A stretch of 14,277 bases of DNA from Bacteroidales bacterium. Lineage in GTDB: Bacteria > Bacteroidota > Bacteroidia > Bacteroidales > ML635J-15. Of this stretch, positions 9,201 to 14,277 are shown one piece after another. The position numbers and the translations under genes are program-made. How positions within the stretch are numbered: the stretch's first letter is position 1; the number at the start of each line of letters is the position of its first letter. Where the stretch lies: positions 1 through 14,277 of the forward strand of contig JALOAQ010000076.1 of NCBI GenBank assembly GCA_023228725.1, written 5' to 3'. The notes under the pieces were generated by a model that was not told the origin of the DNA, ran no database searches, and was given only the letters and a program-made list of their open reading frames with translations.

Positions 9201-9381
9201 AATAATTTCTACTGAAGGAAACTATACTGTTAAAATGCTTAATTTAAGTGGTCAAATTGTTAGCGAAAAACAAGTTGCTGAAACTGTAAGAATCGATGTT
9301 AAAGATCTTCCAAATGGAATTTATTTCATTCAAATTGCTACAGAAGATGGTCAAGTTGTAACTAAATTTGTTAAAAATTAA
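6229..9381 (+). CDS. T9SS-exported multidomain adhesin-like protein with type A C-terminal sorting domain
   Basis: This is a 1050-aa secreted protein. The signal peptide (1-21) ends in LANAQQ; an Ala/Lys-rich stretch follows (24-78), possibly a cleaved propeptide. Modules in order: a jelly-roll domain (79-230, DFTGGMGGWTV to WAIDDI); a CARDB-like Ig domain (232-335, starting HDLAIVAI); a repeat region that reads like a partial beta-propeller (about 340-560; motifs such as KIDPVTGVVTNIGGG and STVDLETGVLTNIGG); two carboxypeptidase-regulatory-like Ig domains (560-640, 640-725); a cleaved-adhesin (gingipain-type) jelly-roll (747-905, FEESFPPEGWTV to WMIDFIEV); a short fibronectin-like module (908-970); and the sorting domain (980-1050, VYPNPASDYL to NGIYFIQI). 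No protease or glycosidase catalytic motif is visible, so an adhesive or binding role at the cell surface or outside the cell is inferred. Its base composition looks less AT-rich than its neighbours. A strong terminator follows. Confidence 0.85.
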   Translation: MRKIFTLILAFTFIFGGLANAQQLKSIAKAKASVNAVANTNAEIGAFKMNGEKPAEKPATGKQVKLNSLLGSGAKATTVYSEDFTGGMGGWTVVGLGDGSWSVKDESNAGGTAPELMLEWVSGSDFDGQSYCMSPVINTTGYTTLALEFKQWFRNYQGSSVLGVYTTIDDGATWEEVWSETVSANFVEVKNLLITNAHVGNANFRIAFGFNGNTFDIWEWAIDDILLVEPDAHDLAIVAINLNTFVESGSTVTPQVTIRNMGISNEATWSLTLTDGDAYTSTKSDILINIGDNLVVDMDDWTPADGQYTLTATLTLTDDANTSNNTLTATVDVIEFSTAFAWNAHHDGGVGVTGTGPINVVLQSGVMTQIAEDDSDFIMAADYVGLEIYGIRYADGVPRPLVKIDPVTGVVTNIGGGAVDLTGFAYDVTSSTAYVIDFDGMLSTVDLETGVLTNIGGNYPSVIGLACSGEGNLFAISLQDHVASINKETGAYTMIGDLGVDINYAQDIAYDRDNDVLYGALYTSEGGIYQINLTTGAASLIADVGDELTGFAIPYTNVGAYITFNVSDESEPIQGALVEVDGKHKLTDDNGVAVIFVNEGDNIEYTVSKFGYISFTGEIDVVDTEDQEIDVTLESDESAEITFVVIDEGELALEDAVITVYLEGVVVAEGSSNDAGEYIVTLPLNTYTYNVSLLGFISVNDVVFNLTEDMIIEVELLEIVLEPYGLMYEFLNNETDVLFSWNNAMGFVESFEESFPPEGWTVTNTNTTQNWQQVDTLNFQSGSVVPVDGSFQAHIMWDYGHQDEWLKTEEFTVPVNGELVFWSYSGAKNSPNGDHYYVKISTDGGATWDILWDAVTHSYNATSTYEEHTVDLSAYSAQNAILAWQAIDGDGQGLWYAWMIDFIEVKQGGSKALESFNVYLDGELQNEEPVTDTEYTFLALEPGNYEAGVSAVYSYDNMSEIVTINFSIIPVGVEENVAKVLVYPNPASDYLIISTEGNYTVKMLNLSGQIVSEKQVAETVRIDVKDLPNGIYFIQIATEDGQVVTKFVKN
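6382..6405 (+). repeat. Perfect 12-bp tandem duplication in the adhesin gene
   Basis: GAAAAGCCAGCA occurs twice in a row and encodes EKPAEKPA in the low-complexity region after the signal peptide. It keeps frame and may vary in copy number between strains by slippage. Confidence 0.8.
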
Positions 9382-9407
9382 AGGCTATAACAAAGTATAT
9401 AATTTTC

Positions 9408-9437
9408 AAAAAAGAGGGGCAATTGTCCCTCTTTTTT
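9408..9437 (+). terminator. Intrinsic terminator after the T9SS adhesin gene
   Basis: Arms 9408-9418 (AAAAAAGAGGG) and 9427-9437 (CCCTCTTTTTT) form an 11-bp perfect stem with an 8-nt loop, followed by more T residues to 9439. It begins 26 nt after the adhesin stop codon. The A-rich left arm means it could also terminate leftward transcription, but no gene faces it from that side. Confidence 0.9.
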
Positions 9438-9454
9438 TTATTTAATATTTTGCT

Positions 9455-9462
9455 TAATTTTG
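9455..9462 (+). promoter_or_regulatory. Candidate -7 promoter element for the 704-aa exported protein
   Basis: TAATTTTG fits TAnnTTTG and lies directly after the terminator, so the next gene has its own start signal. It overlaps the TTG at 9460 that would add eight residues before the signal peptide; this supports the ATG at 9484 as the true start, with a leader of about 15 nt. The -33 region would fall in the terminator T tract and shows no TTTG. Confidence 0.4.
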
Positions 9463-9483
9463 CAAAAATTTAAAAGTCAAATT

Positions 9484-11598
9484 ATGAAAAAACTTGTCTT
9501 GTTGCTTGTAATATCTTTAATGTTTAATTTTTTATTTGCTCAAAATAGAGATTTATTAATTGAACATGTCGAACTATTAAATACAACAGGTTTTTTTACT
9601 TCAAAAAAAGATACAAAACTTGTAAATGGCGAAAAACAATTAATATTTGAATTTACAGATGTTACAGAAGAATATATTGTAAGAGTTTTTCCTGCAAAAA
9701 AGTTTTCTGATTTAAGATTCGATTTTTTTTCAACTAGCGATTATGAAGTAATTGATTCTGTGTTTTTTATTGACGAGAAGTTTTATCAAACAAAAATTAA
9801 ATTCAAAAAAATAATTGATAATCCGCAACTTAGCCTAAAAGTAAAAGCAATTACAAAAGATGACAAAATAATGATAACAGAAATTAAATTGTTTCCTGTT
9901 GCAGTAATGAATTATTCTTTTGTTAAAAAACCTGATGATATGTTTGTAGGGGAAGAAAATTTTATAAACATAGCAACCAACTTACCAAGTAATGTAATTT
10001 TGCAAACAAATTGGAATACTGATTATCCCTTGCATACCAGAATTATTAGCAATAAAGGAAATATTGCAGTAAATATTAATGCCACTAAAACCGGGCAAAT
10101 GCAAGTTCCTGTTTTTTTGAAATTAAAACGTCCTGTTCGCGATAGTTTAGGAAATTTTAATTATAATTTAGGTCCATTAAATGTTGACTTTAATGTTAAA
10201 TCCTCTCGCCTTGCATTTTTAAATACAGATATTAAAGATGTTAGTATTGATGAAAAAAACCGTTATGAAGGTGTAGAAATTCAAATTGACAATAATCCTA
10301 ATCTACAAATTCAAAAAACTTATAGATTAGTTGATTCTGAAGAACCTGGTGCAGCTTTAATTGGAGAATTATATACAAAAGCAAGACTTACAAACAATAA
10401 AGTTTTATGTGTTTTAAGAACTTTTAATTATCATCAACAAACAGACGGGTTTTTGTATATCAAAGATGGTGAGGTTTCAAAGTTTATTACTAACTTTTCA
10501 ATAATTCCTCTTACTAAAATCGAAAGTGTTAAAATAATGCGAAAAGGAGGAGTTTGGACAGAATCTACAACAATTTATCCTAACGAGGAAATTATAATTC
10601 GCATAGAAGGTCAGTCTTTGGCTAAGGCAAAATTTTCTGTAGAAGATTTAATAATTTCAAAAGGCGATACTCTTGCAAATAGAAATGATGTTGTGGAATT
10701 AAAAGCAAAAGTGCCTATTTCTATTCGTAAAAAAAACCTAAATGTACTAATTAATAATTTACCATCAGGAAAATCCTTAAATCTGGCAGAATATGAAGTT
10801 TTTCGTCCTTTAGATTATATATTAATAGATTATGGTAATGGTCCCAAAAACTTATTCGATTTTGCTGGTCCTGAATTTACGCCTAAACATATTAAAGATT
10901 TAGTTATTAGTTTCGATAATGATAAAATTGATGAATATGATGTGTTTTATGGAAATCAATATTTTGATTTAGAAGTAAAAATTACCGGTAGCCGGGGCGA
11001 AGTTTTAGAAATATTAACACTAACTTCTAATATGGTTAGTCCTGGAGCAAATTCTCCTCGTTTTCAATATTATAATAAAAAAAATGCTGTTAATGAAATA
11101 CGTTTAAATCAATTTTTAAGTCGCAAAACTTTTGATTTAGATTCTTGGCATAGAATACAATTAGTATTTAAACCTACAAAAGCTACAGGAAATAGGAATG
11201 ATACAAAACTTGTAGATATTATTGTTCAAAAACCTGCTCGTTTTGATATTGACGTTTCTTTTCCTGCTGGTTTAATTACAAAAAAAGTAGGAGATCCTGG
11301 ATATGGTGATTTGGGTGGTATTTCTTTAGCCATGATTGCACAATTTAGTTTTTATCAAAAAGATAAAATTGCAAGATATAAACCTTATAAAATCGGAGCA
11401 GGGTTTATTGCGATAAATGCACTTAATTTTGCAGATTCAAATGCTGCCCGAGATGTTGGCGTTGTGCTAATAGGAAGTTTGTACCCTACAACAAAAGAAT
11501 CAAAAATGACCTTTCCTTTATATCTTGGTGGTGGGTATTTGCTGTCAACCGAAAAATGGTTCTTTTTATTAGGACCAGGAATTAGGGTAAGACTTTAA
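9484..11598 (+). CDS. Exported protein of unknown function, possible C-terminal beta-barrel
   Basis: I do not recognise this 704-aa protein. The ATG at 9484 is chosen because it gives a canonical signal peptide (MKKLVLLLV at the start, then FLFAQ at 15-19, likely cleaved near residue 19). The frame is open to a TTG at 9460, but that lies in a promoter-like element. Residues 20-580 read as a series of beta-rich, probably Ig-like modules without Cys pairs or catalytic motifs. The last ~118 residues (587-704) hold short alternating strands (FDIDVSFPAGLI, YKIGAGFIAINAL, DVGVVLIGSLYP) and end in GPGIRVRL, a pattern that suggests outer-membrane strands, though too few for a full barrel on its own. 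No T9SS sorting domain is seen. It is likely periplasmic or outer-membrane bound. It stands alone between a terminator and rmuC. Confidence 0.6.
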   Translation: MKKLVLLLVISLMFNFLFAQNRDLLIEHVELLNTTGFFTSKKDTKLVNGEKQLIFEFTDVTEEYIVRVFPAKKFSDLRFDFFSTSDYEVIDSVFFIDEKFYQTKIKFKKIIDNPQLSLKVKAITKDDKIMITEIKLFPVAVMNYSFVKKPDDMFVGEENFINIATNLPSNVILQTNWNTDYPLHTRIISNKGNIAVNINATKTGQMQVPVFLKLKRPVRDSLGNFNYNLGPLNVDFNVKSSRLAFLNTDIKDVSIDEKNRYEGVEIQIDNNPNLQIQKTYRLVDSEEPGAALIGELYTKARLTNNKVLCVLRTFNYHQQTDGFLYIKDGEVSKFITNFSIIPLTKIESVKIMRKGGVWTESTTIYPNEEIIIRIEGQSLAKAKFSVEDLIISKGDTLANRNDVVELKAKVPISIRKKNLNVLINNLPSGKSLNLAEYEVFRPLDYILIDYGNGPKNLFDFAGPEFTPKHIKDLVISFDNDKIDEYDVFYGNQYFDLEVKITGSRGEVLEILTLTSNMVSPGANSPRFQYYNKKNAVNEIRLNQFLSRKTFDLDSWHRIQLVFKPTKATGNRNDTKLVDIIVQKPARFDIDVSFPAGLITKKVGDPGYGDLGGISLAMIAQFSFYQKDKIARYKPYKIGAGFIAINALNFADSNAARDVGVVLIGSLYPTTKESKMTFPLYLGGGYLLSTEKWFFLLGPGIRVRL

Positions 11599-11610
11599 AT
11601 TTTTTTTAAC

Positions 11611-11641
11611 TTGCTTTTAAATATTTGAAATATTATATTTA
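11611..11641 (+). promoter_or_regulatory. Candidate promoter for rmuC
   Basis: TTG (11611-11613), a 20-nt spacer and TATATTTA (11634-11641) approach the Bacteroidota -33/-7 pattern, with A in place of the last G of TAnnTTTG. The spacer holds AATATTTGAAATATT (11620-11634), two perfect 7-nt inverted arms around one base, which could be an operator or chance in AT-rich DNA. Confidence 0.35.
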
Positions 11642-11659
11642 CATTTTAAAAATTAAATT

Positions 11660-12988
11660 ATGACTACTTTGTTTTTTATTATAGGTATAGCTAAAGGTTT
11701 TCTTATTGCCTGGCTTATTTTTAATCGTAAATTAAAAGCAGCAAAACAAAATGCAATTAATATTGCACAACTAATCAAGGCGGAAACTGAGTTGGCAAAA
11801 TATGAAACTGAAAATAATTTGTTATTAAATAGAGTAGAAGAAGGGAAAAAAGTAATTCTAGAAAAAGATATAGAAAATAAAGAACTTATTGCAAAATTAA
11901 GTATTGCTGAAACTAATTTAAAAAATCTAAAAGAAAAATTAGAAACTAATAAGGCAGAATTAGAAGAATTACATAATAAGTTTAAGTTAGAATTTGAAAA
12001 TTTAGCAAATAAAGTTTTAGAAGAAAAATCTCAAAAATTTTCTGAATTAAATAAGAAACAAATTGACGCAATAATAAATCCTTTTAATGATAATTTGAAA
12101 GAATTTAAGCAAACAGTAAAAGATACTTATGAAAAAGGTTTGAAAGAAAGGTCTGAATTAGGAGCAGAATTAAAACATATTCAAGAATTAAATCAAAAAT
12201 TAAGTGCAGAAGCAAATAATTTAACAAAAGCATTAAAAGGAGATGTGCAAAAACAAGGCAGATGGGGTGAAATGATTTTAGAGAAAATTTTAGAATCTTC
12301 TGGACTTGAAAAAGATAAGCATTTTAGAACACAAGATTCGTTTACACTTTCTGACGGAAGAAGACAACGCCCTGATGCTGTGATTTATTTGCCTGAAGAA
12401 AAACATATAATCATTGATTCAAAAGTTTCGTTAGTGGCTTACGAAAAATATGTAAATAGCGATAACGAAGAAGAAAAAAATCAATTTTTAAAAGAACATA
12501 TTTTATCTGTTAGAAATCATATTAAAGATTTGGCAGATAAAGATTATATAAATAGTTTAGGTTTAGAAAATCCTGAATATATTTTAATGTTTATTCCTAT
12601 TGAGGCTTCTTTGGGACTTACTGTTTCAAATGATAATCAGATTTTTAATGAAGCATGGGATAAACGTGTGGTAATAGTTAGTCCTTCTACTTTAATTGCA
12701 ACTTTAATGACAGTTAATGCAATTTGGAAACAAACAATGCAAACAGAAAATGCATTAGAAATTGCCGATAGAGGTGGAAAATTATATGAAAAATTTATTG
12801 GTTTTGTTGAAGATTTAAAAGCTGTTGGTATCGCTATTGATAAAGCAAATAAAGAATATAATAATGCCATGTCTAAATTATCAACTGGTTCTGGCAACTT
12901 AGTAAGACAAGCAGAGATGTTGAAAGACTTAGGGGCTAAAACCACAAAATCTTTGGATAAAGAAATTTTGAGTTTAGCTGAAGAATAA
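11660..12988 (+). CDS. rmuC: RmuC family protein (DNA recombination-limiting, nuclease-like)
   Basis: This 442-aa protein has the RmuC layout: one N-terminal membrane helix (about 4-22), a long Lys/Glu-rich coiled coil (about 28-190), and the conserved RmuC domain (about 195-400). The domain shows DVQKQGRWGE (195-204), RPDAVIYLP with Asp 239, IIIDSK with Asp 253 and Lys 255 (the PD-(D/E)xK-like nuclease core), then FIPIEASLGL and SPSTLIATLMTVNAIWKQ. Family knowledge: in E. coli, rmuC mutants show raised recombination at small inverted repeats, and the protein is thought to cut or process unusual DNA structures; direct biochemical proof is limited. Length and motifs are normal, so it should be functional. 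It is separated from its neighbours by 61 and 147 bp and probably has its own promoter. Confidence 0.93.
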   Translation: MTTLFFIIGIAKGFLIAWLIFNRKLKAAKQNAINIAQLIKAETELAKYETENNLLLNRVEEGKKVILEKDIENKELIAKLSIAETNLKNLKEKLETNKAELEELHNKFKLEFENLANKVLEEKSQKFSELNKKQIDAIINPFNDNLKEFKQTVKDTYEKGLKERSELGAELKHIQELNQKLSAEANNLTKALKGDVQKQGRWGEMILEKILESSGLEKDKHFRTQDSFTLSDGRRQRPDAVIYLPEEKHIIIDSKVSLVAYEKYVNSDNEEEKNQFLKEHILSVRNHIKDLADKDYINSLGLENPEYILMFIPIEASLGLTVSNDNQIFNEAWDKRVVIVSPSTLIATLMTVNAIWKQTMQTENALEIADRGGKLYEKFIGFVEDLKAVGIAIDKANKEYNNAMSKLSTGSGNLVRQAEMLKDLGAKTTKSLDKEILSLAEE

Positions 12989-13042
12989 ATTTGTATTTTA
13001 ATATTGTTGGATTTGCCTTTTTATAAATACTGCATAATAAAT

Positions 13043-13072
13043 TTTGATTTCGGCTTTAAAATATTATATTTG
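13043..13072 (+). promoter_or_regulatory. Bacteroidota-type promoter for the M20 peptidase gene
   Basis: TTTG (13043-13046), an 18-nt spacer and TATATTTG followed by C (13065-13072) form the best match in the window to the TTTG / TAnnTTTG consensus. The predicted leader of about 55 nt is A-rich (several AAT repeats) with few G or C, which suits unstructured translation starts in this phylum. Confidence 0.6.
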
Positions 13073-13135
13073 CCCTCGCTCAAAGTAATTTTGAAATAAA
13101 ATAAATAATAATAATAAATAAAAATTGATTTAAGT

Positions 13136-14277
13136 ATGGTAATGAATGAAAAATTAGCAGCAAGAATCGAAGAAATTGCTGTTCAGCTTACTAATCAACT
13201 TAGTGTTGTAGAAACTGCAGGAGAATTAAATTCTGTACAAAAAGTACATGATATTTTTATGGAAATGGATTATTACAAAAAAAATCCACAAGATTTACAA
13301 TGGGTGTATGTTCCAAATGATAAACTTGGCAGAAAATCCCTTATCGCAAGAATGAAAGGCGGTAAAGGAAATAGTAAAAAAACTGTTGTTATGATTGGTC
13401 ATATCGATACTGTAGGTATTTCTGATTATGGAGTTTTAAAAGATTTTGCCCATCGTCCTTATGAATTAACAGAGGAATTTAAAAAAGTAGCTTCTACATT
13501 ACCAGCCGAAGCAAAAAAAGATTTAGAATCTGGTGATTACTTATTTGGTCGTGGTCTTTTTGATATGAAAACCGGAGATGCTATTATTATGGCAGTAATG
13601 GAAGAAATACAAAAAGATATTGATAATTTTGAAGGAAATTTAATTTTTGCAGCTGTTTGCGACGAAGAAAGTAACTCGTTTGGTATGCTTTCGGTTGTGC
13701 CAGAATTAGTGAAAATTAGAGATGCAGAAGGTTTAGATTATCTTGCTCTTTTAGATACTGATTATATGACTTCAGAATTTGAAGGAGATGAAAATAAATA
13801 TGTTTATATTGGAACAGTAGGCAAGCTAATGCCTTCTTTCTATGTTGTAGGTAAAGAAACTCATGTGGGAGAATCTTTTAAAGGTATTGATGCAAATCAA
13901 ATTGCTTCGGCAATTACTTGTAGGATTAATTTAAATGCAGATTTCTGTGATATAGCTGAAGGCGAAGTGTCTCTTCCGCCAATTACTTTAAAACAAAGAG
14001 ATTTAAAACCCGAATATTCTGTTCAAACTGTTCAGTATGCTAATTTATTCTTTAACTATGCTACTCACACAAGTACACCAGACGAGGTTTTAGAAAAAAT
14101 GATTAATGCGGCAGACGAAGCTTTCCAAGGCTCTATTGATAATTTGAATACCCAATACGAAAGATTCTGTAAACTTGCAAATAGAGAATATAAAAAATTA
14201 CCTTGGCAATCAAGAGTAATTTCTTATGATGAACTTTATAATAAAGTAAAGGCAGAATTAGGAGATGAATTAGATGC
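13136..14277 (+). CDS. M20 family metallopeptidase, RocB-like (3' end outside the window)
   Basis: The frame runs from ATG 13136 (a second in-frame ATG lies at 13142) to the window edge without a stop: 380 codons. Motifs of the M20 (ArgE/DapE/CPG2) fold are present: HID at 89-91 in GHIDTVG, metal-bridging Asp 143 in GRGLFDMKTG, catalytic Glu 177 and Glu 178 in CDEES, Asp 207 in LLDTDYM, and His 243 in GKETHVGES in the lid domain. The last metal-binding His expected near the C terminus would lie outside the window. The extended spacing and the phrase DEESNSFGMLSVVPEL recall RocB, the Bacillus arginine-utilisation protein (about 570 aa), so roughly a third is probably missing. There is no signal peptide, so it should act in the cytoplasm on peptides or an acylated amino acid; the true substrate is unknown. 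Confidence 0.85.
   Translation, partial: MVMNEKLAARIEEIAVQLTNQLSVVETAGELNSVQKVHDIFMEMDYYKKNPQDLQWVYVPNDKLGRKSLIARMKGGKGNSKKTVVMIGHIDTVGISDYGVLKDFAHRPYELTEEFKKVASTLPAEAKKDLESGDYLFGRGLFDMKTGDAIIMAVMEEIQKDIDNFEGNLIFAAVCDEESNSFGMLSVVPELVKIRDAEGLDYLALLDTDYMTSEFEGDENKYVYIGTVGKLMPSFYVVGKETHVGESFKGIDANQIASAITCRINLNADFCDIAEGEVSLPPITLKQRDLKPEYSVQTVQYANLFFNYATHTSTPDEVLEKMINAADEAFQGSIDNLNTQYERFCKLANREYKKLPWQSRVISYDELYNKVKAELGDELD

Noticed and set aside
12637..12945. Minus-strand open frame inside rmuC
   Set aside because: It is antisense to conserved RmuC motifs and has no features of its own.
12989..13042. Terminator after rmuC
   Set aside because: No convincing stem-loop is present; the short T run near 13017-13022 has no paired stem before it.

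Overview
The window looks like chromosomal DNA from a member of the Bacteroidota (Bacteroidetes). It is very AT-rich. It carries a Bacteroides-aerotolerance pair (batD, batE), a secreted protein with a type IX secretion (T9SS) C-terminal sorting domain, start codons without Shine-Dalgarno sequences, and several upstream matches to the Bacteroidota promoter element TAnnTTTG. Genus cannot be fixed from this alone; a free-living or anaerobic relative of the Bacteroidales or Marinilabiliales type would fit.

Layout. Positions 1-551 hold no gene. They hold two and a half imperfect tandem copies of a ~218-bp AT-rich unit, and each copy contains a long imperfect hairpin. The last copy runs into the 3' end of batE. 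On the minus strand batD (1312-3138) and batE (552-1310) form a two-gene operon with a 1-bp gap. A divergent intergenic region (3139-3321) separates them from plus-strand genes: a 914-aa ABCG-like ABC transporter with an unusual helical N-terminal domain (3322-6066); a 1050-aa T9SS-exported multidomain adhesin-like protein (6229-9381) closed by a strong intrinsic terminator (9408-9437); a 704-aa exported protein of unknown function with a possible C-terminal beta-barrel (9484-11598); rmuC (11660-12988); and the first 380 codons of an M20 metallopeptidase resembling RocB (13136 to the window end).

How they fit together. Only batD-batE is clearly an operon. The plus-strand genes are separated by gaps of 61-162 bp, most with a candidate promoter of their own, so they look like single transcription units rather than one pathway. 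The BatD/BatE proteins, the ABC transporter, the T9SS substrate and the 704-aa protein all belong to the cell envelope or surface; RmuC and the peptidase are cytoplasmic or membrane-anchored housekeeping proteins. I see no mobile element, RNA gene, CRISPR array or defence system, and no convincing new multi-gene system. The items most worth a second look are the hairpin-containing tandem repeat beside batE, the domain architecture of the ABC protein, and the unknown 704-aa exported protein.
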